A DNA stretch of 64,000 nucleotides from Pedobacter endophyticus (GCF_015679185.1 NZ_CP064939.1:558001-622000), one strand, 5' to 3'. Counted from the first letter of the stretch, positions 44,294 to 52,869 are shown. Notes: generated by a model not told the origin, from the letters alone. Made by a program: numbers and translations.

Positions 44294-44798
44294 TATCGAT
44301 CCTTTCTTTAACTTCCATTATGGCATCAATGATGTTGGTGTTGGCTCCGCAGCGACACAAATTACCGCTCATCAGTTCTTTTACATCTAACCTGTTTCTG
44401 GCCTTACCTTCTTTAAACATACCCACTGCGCTGCATATTTGGCCGGGTGTGCAATAACCACATTGAAAAGCATCGTGATCGATAAATGCCTGCTGAAGCG
44501 GGTGCAGTTCTTCGCCGTTTGATAGTCCTTCTATTGTTGTAATTTTCGCACCATCGTGCATTACGGCAAGGGTAAGGCAACTCAGAATCCGCTTATCATC
44601 GCAAATTACTGTACAGGCGCCACACTGACCGTGATCGCAGCCTTTTTTTGTACCCGTTAAATCGAGCCGCTCGCGAAGGCAATCTAATAAGCTTACCCAG
44701 GGTTTTAACCTTAGTTCGGTTGATTTTCCATTAATTTCAAGCGTAATATTTTGCGCATTGTCGGTAGAATCTGCGTCGATTTGGTTCGCAATTGCCAT
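44286..44798 (-). CDS. paoA: [2Fe-2S] subunit of the aldehyde oxidoreductase
   Basis: 170 residues from the ATG at 44798 (MAIANQIDAD); a longer frame begins at 44834. The first cluster uses Cys54, 59, 62 and 74 (GCDHGQCGACTVIC...C) and the second Cys113, 116, 148 and 150 (CGYCTPG, NLCRCGA). It relays electrons from the molybdenum site to FAD. Unlike E. coli PaoA, no twin-arginine signal peptide is visible on either possible start, so the complex here is probably cytoplasmic (inference). Confidence 0.92.
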   Translation of the reverse strand: MAIANQIDADSTDNAQNITLEINGKSTELRLKPWVSLLDCLRERLDLTGTKKGCDHGQCGACTVICDDKRILSCLTLAVMHDGAKITTIEGLSNGEELHPLQQAFIDHDAFQCGYCTPGQICSAVGMFKEGKARNRLDVKELMSGNLCRCGANTNIIDAIMEVKERIDNE

Positions 44799-44925
44799 AA
44801 ATCTGTTGTTAGTTGACTTGTAATGAAACACCATCTGTTGGCGATATGTTTAGGTTGAAGCATTAATTCTTTGTATTATTTTGATGGATGTTGTTTGGCG
44901 GCGCTGAAAAGGTACGCTTTTAGGG

Positions 44926-47130
44926 TTAATGTTTCCAGGCAATTACCACTTCCTGATTACCGTTTAGCTGATATTCTAAATGGCCATCTTTCAAATTTGT
45001 TGGCGCTAATTCCTTACTTTTTTGCGTACGTACCGAAAATTCCGGCAGTTTTGTTTTTCCGGTTTTAAGAATCATCATCCGGCAGGTCAATCGCTCATCG
45101 CCTAAAACCTTGAAATGAATATCACTTCCTTTTCTTGCTGTGAAATTCGACGTTGGATAATCGACATACACCATAAATTCTTCGTCGGGAACGGGGAGAT
45201 AGTGACGAGGCAAAATCCCGAAGGCATTTCCGGCGCCATAAACCTCCTGACCCACGGTGCCCGATTTTAGCCAACCGTCCTGCAAGTCTTCCAGGGCGAT
45301 CCACAGTTTAGGGTCTACCTCTCCCACTTTGGGTTTTTCTTCGAGCATCTCTTTCGGCAACATTACCGGATAATAATACTTGGCCCTGTTAACCAGTTGG
45401 CGAATATATTCTGCAATTAGCAGCCGTACGGCGGGTAAAACTTCTACACCATCGGCATGCATCAAATAATCGTGGAAAGCACAAAATACTTCCTGCTCCT
45501 CGTAAACCGCCGTGTAGGGCGCATCGTTCAACGGAAACAGCGCAAAAAAACTTGGGAAATTTTTGCCATAGCCGTAATTGCAATCCCAAAGCTTGGTGTT
45601 CCTAAAAATCGAAGCGAGGCACATGTAACTCAGCTCGAGGTAAATATCCTTGTTGGTAATTTTATATAAGCGAAGCAGCGCCCCGGCAGAAAATGCCGTA
45701 TTGTTTGCCTGGTAAAACACCTGAAATCCCTTGCCTTTTAAGGTTCTCGCCGATTTTTCTGCTTCGTTCAAATAACGCTTTTCTTTGGTAAGCTCCCAGG
45801 CTTGCAACATCACATGGGCATAAATTCCGGCCACGTCTTTTTCGCCGCCCTGCCCCTCTGCGGTTTCTGCCTTAATTACCTCAAGGGTATCCATTTTGTA
45901 AAATACAGGCCATTCGTAATTGAAATGATGGGCAACTTTTATCGCATATTTTATCGAATTTAAGAAGAGTTCCTCGCAAACTTTATCGCCTTTTAGCGCC
46001 AATCGTGATAAGTTTAGCAAGGGATGATGAAGGTACCAGCTATCCATAACGCCCGGCTTTTTCTGTTCTTCTTCCATCTGGAGCTGATCTTCTGATGCTG
46101 GCAACCAGCGGTTGATGGTGCCCAGTTTTTCATCGTAAAATGCAGGGAGACCATCTTTAATGGTTTTCGTTACTTTTAGCGTTTTTCCGCTCCATTCCTC
46201 GTAATCGACTAACGGCAGCAGCACGGCCAACTGAACCATTACTTCGGGCGGCGTTTGATAGTCGCTTACATAGGCATTGAAGTATTGATGCCCTGCTACC
46301 TGTGTCCAACAGCCTGGGCTATCGAGCAGGTCTTTTTGGCTAAGTCGCAAAATCTCAGGCCAGTTTTGATACTTTGTTTCGGGCAACGGCAAAAGCAGGT
46401 AAATTTTCGATAACAGGTTAAGGTATTGCCTGATCATTTCACTTTCCTTTTGCGGTATCTGCTCGTCTAAGGCGATGATGGCATCGTTAATTACAAAGCG
46501 TTTTCCGGCGGGCAAAGGCGCTTGCATAGCAGATGGTAAGGAAAACCCCAGCTCCGGCCAATTGCCGCCGACAGTATCGGCGAGGCTCGTTTGAGTCTGT
46601 TCGCAATAATCGTTTAAAGCAGTTAAATTCTGCAGATAAAGTACTGACAGGGCGTTGGCTTCTGGAAGGGTCATGTAAATAAAGCCCGACCTCGTACCCC
46701 ACTGGCTGGCGTGAATTTCTCCTTCGTCGTTGGTTAATCGTCCGCTTTTTCCGGTCGCTAAAATGTCTTTTGGCCAAAATGGAATAAACAGATCTTTTTC
46801 TGGCTGCAAAGAGGTGGTGTAGCGGAGAATGGGTGTATCTCCGGGTTCGACATTGATTGTGCACTGCAAATTGCCAATATCGCTGGCGAGCTTAAGATCG
46901 ACACCCGTTGTACGTTCGCTGATTTTAGTGATTTCTAAAAAGGCACCGGGACTAAAGACCGCCCGAAAGCAAATTTGCGAACCAGTTGACGTTAAAGCAA
47001 CTATCCAAACAGAATCGTGCGTATTGTATAATTTGAAGCAGAAATTATTAACTGAAAACTCGTAGAGCGCCTCATCTATTGCCGCTAGTTCGGTCGACGC
47101 TGATAAAGCCCAGGGTGATACTCCATTCAT
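44926..47130 (-). CDS. Uncharacterised 734-residue protein, possibly alpha/alpha-toroid
   Basis: 734 residues without a signal peptide or membrane segment. The N-terminal 200 residues are beta-rich (FSVNNFCFKLYN, LRYTTSLQPEKDLFIPFWP). Residues about 250-620 are helical with recurring Trp/Tyr/His pairs (DSWYLHHPLLNLSRLAL, HHFNYEWPVFYKM, AGIYAHVMLQAWELTKEKRYLNEAEK, AGALLRLYKITNKDIYLELS), the rhythm of six-hairpin (alpha/alpha)6 glycosidase-like proteins. The C-terminal 100 residues are again beta-rich. No catalytic motif can be assigned. It stands 127 bp upstream of paoA on the same strand. I do not recognise the family. Confidence 0.75.
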   Translation of the reverse strand: MNGVSPWALSASTELAAIDEALYEFSVNNFCFKLYNTHDSVWIVALTSTGSQICFRAVFSPGAFLEITKISERTTGVDLKLASDIGNLQCTINVEPGDTPILRYTTSLQPEKDLFIPFWPKDILATGKSGRLTNDEGEIHASQWGTRSGFIYMTLPEANALSVLYLQNLTALNDYCEQTQTSLADTVGGNWPELGFSLPSAMQAPLPAGKRFVINDAIIALDEQIPQKESEMIRQYLNLLSKIYLLLPLPETKYQNWPEILRLSQKDLLDSPGCWTQVAGHQYFNAYVSDYQTPPEVMVQLAVLLPLVDYEEWSGKTLKVTKTIKDGLPAFYDEKLGTINRWLPASEDQLQMEEEQKKPGVMDSWYLHHPLLNLSRLALKGDKVCEELFLNSIKYAIKVAHHFNYEWPVFYKMDTLEVIKAETAEGQGGEKDVAGIYAHVMLQAWELTKEKRYLNEAEKSARTLKGKGFQVFYQANNTAFSAGALLRLYKITNKDIYLELSYMCLASIFRNTKLWDCNYGYGKNFPSFFALFPLNDAPYTAVYEEQEVFCAFHDYLMHADGVEVLPAVRLLIAEYIRQLVNRAKYYYPVMLPKEMLEEKPKVGEVDPKLWIALEDLQDGWLKSGTVGQEVYGAGNAFGILPRHYLPVPDEEFMVYVDYPTSNFTARKGSDIHFKVLGDERLTCRMMILKTGKTKLPEFSVRTQKSKELAPTNLKDGHLEYQLNGNQEVVIAWKH

Positions 47131-47268
47131 AATTTTCTCAATTTAGATGCAATAACATTCGAATAAACATGCGCTGTTGCGGTTTTGTTTTACTACCCGC
47201 CTAACGATGACGCACAAAACCTTTCGCCGCTTAAGGGTGTTTTTATGAGGAATTAAAACCTTAAAATT

Positions 47269-47424
47269 ATGATAGACCCAAAAGAAGAACAACCGGAAAA
47301 AGCAAACGAGGAAATTGAAATGCCAGATGAATCGAATCAGGACGAAAATTCGGCTGATGATAATTGGGATGAGCACATGCAGATTGATGAAGAAGGCAAC
47401 GAGGTTGATAGCGATGACGTTTAG
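47269..47424 (+). CDS. Small acidic protein of unknown function
   Basis: 51 residues, about half Asp, Glu and Asn (MIDPKEEQPEKANEEIEMPD, then DDNWDEHMQIDEEGNEVDSD). No hydrophobic core and no known domain; probably disordered. The composition resembles the 105-residue acidic protein at 60508. The frame is clean from ATG to TAG, and it lies divergently 138 bp from the 734-residue gene. It could still be chance, since it is short. Confidence 0.55.
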   Translation: MIDPKEEQPEKANEEIEMPDESNQDENSADDNWDEHMQIDEEGNEVDSDDV

Positions 47425-47580
47425 CCGATTAGAAGCTTTGTTCGATCCCGATTTGTCACGTTGAGCTTGCCGTGGACATTCGTCCGGTTAATGACTGGTT
47501 TAACGCTGTCGTTCTGAGGAGTAATTTATTGCATACAAATCAACATGAGTGACGTTGTTATTTGGTAGATACTCCTAAGA

Positions 47581-47708
47581 GATTTCGAGCGTAGCCGAGA
47601 ACCACGAGTGCTCAGCGAAGCTAAATCTCGATCCAAGGTTCAAAGGTTTCTCCTCCGAAGGAGCTCCTATGGAGCACTTCGGTCGAATCTGATAGCTGTC
47701 GGATGACG
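47581..47708. repeat. Cloverleaf-like intergenic repeat, copy 2
   Basis: It shares with 40779-40871 the run GAGCGTAGCCGAG, ATCCAAGGTT-AAAG-TTTCTCCTCCG, AGGAGCTCCTA and GCACTTCGGTCGAA, in the same order. It carries about 20 extra bases after GCCGAG and a replaced right end (GATAGCTGTCGGATGACG). Both copies continue into GATTTTG-ATTGTT. Confidence 0.7.
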
Positions 47709-47860
47709 ATTTTGGATTGTTTTTTATTACCTCTCCCTATTAACGTTTGGGTTAAAAGCACAGCCTTTTCTTTCTCTCTCCTCGAGGAGAACCTATCCCG
47801 ACTTTTCCTATCGTGTGGACACATTTTTGAAATATCGTTTTACGAGCTGAAATCATCAAA

Positions 47861-47936
47861 TCCGATAGCTATCGGATGACAACACATTTTATGGCGTTTT
47901 CTAAGAACGGTCGTCATCCTTCCCGAAGCTTCGGGA
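47861..47936. repeat. Pair of perfect palindromes
   Basis: TCCGATAGCTATCGGA (47861-47876) and TCCCGAAGCTTCGGGA (47921-47936) are each perfect 16-bp palindromes followed or preceded by ATGAC/GTCAT. They look like stem parts of dispersed GTCAT-bounded intergenic repeats. Confidence 0.65.
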
Positions 47937-47975
47937 GGGATCCTAATGCGCAATAAATTGGGCGCCCAGCATTAA

Positions 47976-48000
47976 GATTCCCGCCTGCGCGGGAATGACG
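47976..48000. repeat. Short hairpin repeat, copy 2
   Basis: GATTCCCGCCTGCGCGGGAA followed by TGACG, whose TTCCCGC/GCGGGAA arms pair perfectly around CTGC. It matches the weaker copy at 40963-40987. Confidence 0.65.
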
Positions 48001-48127
48001 GCGCACAAAACGAGATGTGTCCACACCGTAAGATGCTTCACGGAAGCATTCCAAGCGATGAAACGCAGAACGCAAAAGTCTTTGAGACAGCCCCCTATCG
48101 TTAATGCATGCAAAACACGTTATTATA

Positions 48128-49831
48128 TTAATCTTCTCTTATCCAGGCGGCACCATAAGGCACCAACTGAATAGTTTGCTTTCCGGCAGCAAGTGATTTG
48201 TTGTTATACAGATCAGTAGCTTTTGCAGATAATGCCAAATTTACCTGGGCTGGTTCGGCAGAAAAGTTATGCAAGACAATTAGTCGCCCTGAACCTGGCT
48301 GATATTCGAGGCCCATTACATGCCTATCTCCGGTAGCGATTGAGGTCCACGTAGAAGTGCCAATTTCGGGACATTTCTTCCGCAGGTCAATTACTTTTTT
48401 TATGTGGTTCAAGATCGAACCACTGTCTTTTTGTTCCAGCTGCACATTAATTTTCTTATAGCCGTAATCGCCGAGGGAAATCACCTGACGAAACGCCTTT
48501 TTGGCGGTTGTAAATCCTGCGTTGGCCGTGGTATCCCACTGCATCGGCGTGCGTACCGAAAGTCGCTCTCTTAACGTCAGGTCGTCGCCCATTCCGATTT
48601 CCTCGCCCGAGCGAATTACGGGCGTTCCGGGCAACGAATAAAGCAGGCTGTAAGCCATCTTCAGTTTGGCATCGTTGTGGAGCATCGGTGCCAGTCTTCT
48701 TCTTATTCCGCGGTTGTAAAGTTGCATATTGGGTTCGGGCCCCATATCATCGTAAACGGTTTCACGCTGCCTTTTGCTTAGCCGCCCGAGGTCGATTTCA
48801 TCGTGATTTCGTAAAAAGAATGCCCATTGCGATGCTCCTGGTTTACTTCGGGTATCTTCTAATGCCTTTACAAAACTCGATGGTTCTTCTTTCGAAAGTG
48901 AATAAAACAGAAACTGATTGGCATAAAAATTAAACATCATCGAAAGTCGTTCGCCTTTTGTGCCAAAGTATGCAACGTTTTCCTTCGTCTCAACATTGGC
49001 CTCGCCCAAAAGTAAAACCTCGGGATTTGCTTGCTTTGCACCCCTAACCAGCGAATCGAGTACGCCATACAAATGCGATGGCTTGTCGGCCCCATCTTCA
49101 GGTACATCAATAATAAAGGGTACAGCATCGAGCCGGAATCCTAAAATGCCCTTTTTTGTCCAGTACGCTAAAATTTTAATTGCCTCTAACTGAACGGCCT
49201 TGTTTCTGTAGTTTAAATCGGGTTGAAAATCGTAAAACCGATGAAAATAATAGCGCTTTGCGATCTCATCATAAGTCCACGTTTCTGTTTGTACCCCTTC
49301 AAATGCCATGCCCTTGTCGTAATCTTTTGGTTGCGTATTGCTCCATACATAGCGGGAACGCAGTTTTCCGCTGCTATCTGCCCGGGCTGCCTGAAACCAT
49401 GGGTGATCGATAGAGGTGTGGTTCAGCACCATGTCCATTACAATCTTAATATCATGTGCGTTTGCGGCTTTCATAAAACGCTCAAAGTCTTCCATCGAGC
49501 CCAGTCGTTTGTCAATGCCATAATAATCGCTCACATCATAGCCGTCATCCCGATCTGGTGTGGGTTGAAACGGCGAGAGCCAAATTACTTTTACCCCTAG
49601 CGATTCGAGATAAGGAAGTCTTGAAATGAGCCCCTTAAAATCGCCTATTCCATCGCCGTCACTATCCTGATAGCTGTCTACATCGAGGTTGTAAATAATG
49701 CTGTTGCGATACCACCTATCGGGGATTGGCGTTTCTTTTACTTCGGGTTTTTGTTTACATCCGAAAAGTGATAATGATAGTAAAAACGAATATAGGAAAG
49801 CTGATCGGCGGCCGGCCAGCAGAATGGTCAT
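48128..49831 (-). CDS. TreS-like GH13 lipoprotein (alpha-amylase family)
   Basis: 567 residues from the ATG at 49831; two upstream Met codons in frame are possible. A lipobox LFGC gives Cys25, so the enzyme is expected on a membrane facing the periplasm or outside. GH13 residues are all present: nucleophile Asp235 in GFRLDAVPF, acid/base Glu277 in LLLGEANV, and Asp344 in FLRNHDEIDLG. The RNSIIYNLDVDSYQDSDGDGIGD start and the FLRNHDE motif are closest to trehalose synthase (maltose to trehalose), which is normally cytoplasmic; on a lipoprotein, the activity may be different. It belongs to the same alpha-glucan group as the two genes further right but is separated from them by repeats. Confidence 0.85.
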   Translation of the reverse strand: MTILLAGRRSAFLYSFLLSLSLFGCKQKPEVKETPIPDRWYRNSIIYNLDVDSYQDSDGDGIGDFKGLISRLPYLESLGVKVIWLSPFQPTPDRDDGYDVSDYYGIDKRLGSMEDFERFMKAANAHDIKIVMDMVLNHTSIDHPWFQAARADSSGKLRSRYVWSNTQPKDYDKGMAFEGVQTETWTYDEIAKRYYFHRFYDFQPDLNYRNKAVQLEAIKILAYWTKKGILGFRLDAVPFIIDVPEDGADKPSHLYGVLDSLVRGAKQANPEVLLLGEANVETKENVAYFGTKGERLSMMFNFYANQFLFYSLSKEEPSSFVKALEDTRSKPGASQWAFFLRNHDEIDLGRLSKRQRETVYDDMGPEPNMQLYNRGIRRRLAPMLHNDAKLKMAYSLLYSLPGTPVIRSGEEIGMGDDLTLRERLSVRTPMQWDTTANAGFTTAKKAFRQVISLGDYGYKKINVQLEQKDSGSILNHIKKVIDLRKKCPEIGTSTWTSIATGDRHVMGLEYQPGSGRLIVLHNFSAEPAQVNLALSAKATDLYNNKSLAAGKQTIQLVPYGAAWIRED

Positions 49832-49929
49832 AAATTTAATAGTCATAGGCTTGGAACAAAACATCAATTTGGTGGTCTGTAATTTTATTAGAATTTAAAT
49901 ACAGTAATGCATTTTTATAAAACAGAGAG

Positions 49930-50184
49930 TCAATTGCCATTCCGTTTCTTTGTTCTACCAGATTTGCTTTTCCTTTTTAATGAATCGTTGCGGTTTTCAA
50001 TTGTTTTTAGGCTGTCTTTTTTTGGCCATTGCGTGGCGTTGGGGTCATATTTTTCTGGTTTTGGAACAGCGGTACGCTTCGCTGTGGTATCCATTTTTTT
50101 CTTGTTTTGTTTTTTTGACGGCGTTTGTGCAAACAGGTAAAATGGCGCCAAAAACATGATCGCTAGCAAAAGTCTCTTTCTCAT
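49930..50184 (-). CDS. Small secreted basic protein
   Basis: 84 residues from the ATG at 50184 (MRKRLLLAIMFLAPFYLFAQ); the longer frame to 50220 lacks sense as a signal. Cleavage after FAQ leaves a Lys/Arg-rich, Pro-containing mature peptide (TPSKKQNKKKMDTTAKR, SLKRKSKSGRTKKRNGN) with no Cys and little hydrophobic content. No family was recognised; it may bind polyanions at the cell surface, which is a guess. Confidence 0.65.
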   Translation of the reverse strand: MRKRLLLAIMFLAPFYLFAQTPSKKQNKKKMDTTAKRTAVPKPEKYDPNATQWPKKDSLKTIENRNDSLKRKSKSGRTKKRNGN

Positions 50185-50280
50185 ATCTCGAATTTTAGGG
50201 ATTAGATAAATCGGGAACATTCTTTCTAAAAAACAGCTTAAAAAAAAGAAAGTTCTTTCTATTTCAAATTCGCCCAGTTT

Positions 50281-50726
50281 AACTCCCGCTAATCAGGATT
50301 TCTAATCCTCTCATTAGATAGGATTTGTAATTGTGACTCCCTTAGCTCTGGATTTCAAATCCAGTTTCAAATAGGGCAAGATTGGAAATCTCGACCAGCA
50401 TTGTCGCAACCCAGCATTGTTACAACCGCTAGTCGGGGATTTCCAATCCCGACTGCTCTAGCCCTGGATTTCAAATCCAGTTTTAATTAGGGCGAGATTG
50501 GAAATCTCGCCAGCATTCGCGCTAGCTGCCCCTAGCTAGGCAGGGTTTGTAATTCTAACTCCAGTCAGCTCTGGATTAGAAATCCAGTATTAATTAGGGC
50601 GAGATTAGAAATCTCGCCCAGCATCCGAGCTAGTCAGGATTTGTAATTGTGACTCACTTAGCTCTGACTTCCATAGCTCTGGATTTAAAATCTAGTTCTA
50701 GCCAGGACGAGATTACAAATCTCGAC
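50281..50726. repeat. Cluster of REP-like palindromes
   Basis: At least nine short palindromes built on GGATT-nnn-AATCC or GAGATT-nnn-AATCTC. Clear examples: CTGGATTTCAAATCCAG at 50348-50364 and again at 50464-50480, GGGGATTTCCAATCCC near 50435-50450, GCGAGATTGGAAATCTCGC at 50492-50510, CTGGATTAGAAATCCAG at 50571-50587 and GCGAGATTAGAAATCTCGC at 50599-50617. The two types alternate with spacers such as TTTTAATTAGG. Arms stay paired while centres vary, as in REP/BIME elements mobilised by RAYT-type transposases. No RAYT gene is in the window. Confidence 0.85.
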
Positions 50727-50735
50727 CAACACAGC

Positions 50736-50901
50736 TCTCGGAGATACATTAATCTATCTAAAAGATACTTCTTTGTATCTCGGAGATACCTTTTTCTATC
50801 TAAAAGATGCTTCTTTCTATCTCGGAGATACCTTTTTCTATCTTGGAGCACTAATTTAGTGCTCGGAGCAGCAAATTAGTCCTCGGAGCACCAAATTAGT
50901 C
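50736..50901. repeat. Eight tandem 20-21-bp units with internal palindromes
   Basis: Six 21-bp units start at 50736, 50757, 50778, 50799, 50820 and 50841; two 20-bp units follow at 50862 and 50882. Type A reads TCTCGGAGATACCTTTTTCT, type B TCTAAAAGATGCTTCTTTCT, and they alternate A-B-A-B-A before changing to GGAGCA-CAAATTAGTC. Many units contain a palindrome (TATCTCGGAGATA, AGCACTAATTTAGTGCT). Confidence 0.85.
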
Positions 50902-51008
50902 CTCCGAGGTACTTTTAAATGCCCGTGGAGGCACTTTTATCAAAACTCAACAGCTATTAAACCGCTTCTGATTTTGTTAATTTGAGTTCGATAAGGTGTG
51001 TCCACACC

Positions 51009-51056
51009 CGCTGGATTTCTAATCCTGACTCCGATAGCTCTGGATTTTCAATCCAG
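51009..51056. repeat. Right end of the REP-like cluster
   Basis: GGATTTCTAATCC (51013-51025) and CTGGATTTTCAATCCAG (51040-51056) resume the palindrome family after the tandem array and stop 2 bp before the TreZ stop codon. GGTGTGTCCACACC lies just before, at 50995-51008. Confidence 0.8.
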
Positions 51057-51058
51057 CG

Positions 51059-52867
51059 TTAGCACAACACAGAGACGCTCCACGGCGCCAGATGAAGTAA
51101 CTCGTCGGGCGAGACACTCCGCCCCTGCTTTCCATCGACATTGCCATTAGAAGACAGAATCGTATCAAAAGCGGCAAATTTCTTCCCAATGGGATATTCG
51201 TTTTCTGTGGCCGAAATATTGAATACGCAGGTTATGGTTTGTTTTCCATCATCGCTAAATCTAACCACTTCAAGCACCGCATCACTTAGGATATTTGTTT
51301 GCAGATTTTGCCTGTTTTTACTCTGTAAAGCCGGAAGGGATTTCCTCAACGCAATCAACTTTCTGTGCCATGCCAGTAAATCGCTGCCTTGCTCGCTTTG
51401 GCGTAATTTCCAATCGAGTTTACTTTGTAAAAATGTTTGCAACGATTTTGGGTCGGCCGGTTCCTCGTTACCGTTCAGGCGCTCAAATTCTGCTTTTCTC
51501 CCCGCTCTGATGGCTTCTAATAAAGTAGGATCGCTATGATCGACGAAATACTGGAACGGGGCGGTTTCGCCATATTCTTCACCCATAAACAGCATGGGCA
51601 CATAGGGTGAAAGTATGCACACCGCCGCTGCAAGTTTTAAGCGTTGGGGATCGAGAAAGGAGGCCATTCTTTTCCCTTGCACCCGATTGCCCGTTTGGTC
51701 GTGATTTTCGTTAAAAACCACAAAATGATCCGGTGAAATGCCTGCAGAAGATGCGCCGTGCCGTTTTTTCCTGAAGTTGACAAATTCGCCGCTGTGTACA
51801 AAACCATCGCGGAAAGCTTTGGCAAGCTGACCAATCGAGCCAAAGTCTGAATAACGGCTTGCGCCTTCGGGATCGATCAATACGTATAAGGCGTGTTGAA
51901 AATCATCAAGCCACTGCGCCCGAAAACCCATTCCGCCCAACTCAACGGGCATTACCACCCTTGGGTTATTGGAGTCGCTTTCGGCAACCAGATGAATCAG
52001 CCGGCCGTGTTTTTCCATTAGCGTTTTTAATCTGCAATGCGCCTTTTCCCACAAATGTACTGCGCTGGCATCGTAAATTTCGTGGATTGCATCGCACCGC
52101 AAGCCATCGATGTGGTAGTGCTCAAACCAATGCTGCATGTTATCGACAACGAACGCAGAAACGCCGTCGCTCCATTCTCCGTCGAAGTTGATCGCCTCTC
52201 CCCAGGGGGTACAATATTTCTTGCTAAAGTATGGGCCAAATTCTTTCAAATAGTTTCCCTCTGGCCCCAAATGGTTGTAAACCACATCTAAAAACACGGC
52301 GATACCTTTTTCGTGGCAGGCATTTACGAGTTTTTTAAGCCCAATTGGCCCGCCGTAACTGTTTTGTACGGCATAAGGGTAAACACCGTCGTAACCCCAA
52401 TTACGCGTTCCCGAAAACTGTGTAACAGGCATCAGCTCAATTGCATTAATGCCCAGGTCAACAAGTTGATCAAGCCGTGGAATGATGGCTTCGAAAGTGC
52501 CTTCGTTGGTAAAGGTACCCACATGCAGCTCGTAAAAAACCAACTTATCAAAACAAATGCCTTTCCAAAAACGATCGTGCCAATCGAAACTTTCATGATC
52601 CACTATTTCTGATTCGGCGTGGACGCCCTCGGGTTGAAAATGGGAAGCTGGGTCGGGCAGAAACTTTTCGCCGCCGTCAACACTAAACAGGTATCGGGTA
52701 CCGCCGGGAATATCGTCGAACTCCAATTGATGATAACCGCCGTCTACCTTGACCATTTGAAACTCTCCCATAAACGGGTGCACAATCTTTAGTCGTACCC
52801 GCTCCCTTTCTGGTGCCCAAACACGGAACAAACAGTGCTGGTCTTCGTAATATATCCCTGTTTCCAT
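51059..52867 (-). CDS. treZ: Malto-oligosyltrehalose trehalohydrolase
   Basis: 602 residues, normal family length. It releases trehalose from the end of maltooligosyl-trehalose made by TreY. The N-terminal beta domain (FRVWAPERERVRLKIV) precedes the GH13 barrel: nucleophile Asp259 in GLRCDAIHE, acid/base Glu296 in HLVAESDSN and the stabiliser Asp in NENHDQTGNR. PFQYFVDHSDP is a TreZ signature that separates it from branching enzymes. No signal peptide, so it is cytoplasmic. It starts 2 bp after the alpha-glucosidase stop, forming an operon with it. The partner gene treY is not in the window. Confidence 0.9.
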   Translation of the reverse strand: METGIYYEDQHCLFRVWAPERERVRLKIVHPFMGEFQMVKVDGGYHQLEFDDIPGGTRYLFSVDGGEKFLPDPASHFQPEGVHAESEIVDHESFDWHDRFWKGICFDKLVFYELHVGTFTNEGTFEAIIPRLDQLVDLGINAIELMPVTQFSGTRNWGYDGVYPYAVQNSYGGPIGLKKLVNACHEKGIAVFLDVVYNHLGPEGNYLKEFGPYFSKKYCTPWGEAINFDGEWSDGVSAFVVDNMQHWFEHYHIDGLRCDAIHEIYDASAVHLWEKAHCRLKTLMEKHGRLIHLVAESDSNNPRVVMPVELGGMGFRAQWLDDFQHALYVLIDPEGASRYSDFGSIGQLAKAFRDGFVHSGEFVNFRKKRHGASSAGISPDHFVVFNENHDQTGNRVQGKRMASFLDPQRLKLAAAVCILSPYVPMLFMGEEYGETAPFQYFVDHSDPTLLEAIRAGRKAEFERLNGNEEPADPKSLQTFLQSKLDWKLRQSEQGSDLLAWHRKLIALRKSLPALQSKNRQNLQTNILSDAVLEVVRFSDDGKQTITCVFNISATENEYPIGKKFAAFDTILSSNGNVDGKQGRSVSPDELLHLAPWSVSVLC

Positions 52868-52869
52868 CG

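Larger units (their letters stand above)
47425..48127. other. Intergenic region made largely of palindromic repeats
   Basis: 703 bp without a gene. It holds copy 2 of the cloverleaf-like repeat, the palindromes TCCGATAGCTATCGGA (47861-47876) and TCCCGAAGCTTCGGGA (47921-47936), the stem repeat at 47976-48000, and GTGTGGACACA and TGTGTCCACACC motifs at 47813 and 48016. Several repeat types appear to have inserted side by side. Confidence 0.6.

Noticed and set aside
47581..47708. tRNA-like cloverleaf
   Set aside because: The multi-stem repeat has no anticodon arm of 5+7 nt, no TTC-type T loop and no CCA-adjacent acceptor stem; it is an intergenic repeat, not a tRNA.
50649..50879. Open frames on both strands through the 21-bp tandem repeats, with heptad-like protein repeats
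   Set aside because: The frames exist because 21 is a multiple of 3; the protein repeats merely translate the DNA repeats, and neither strand has a start context or domain.
50281..51056. CRISPR array
   Set aside because: Units are palindromes separated by repeated spacers, not identical repeats with unique spacers, and no cas gene is nearby.
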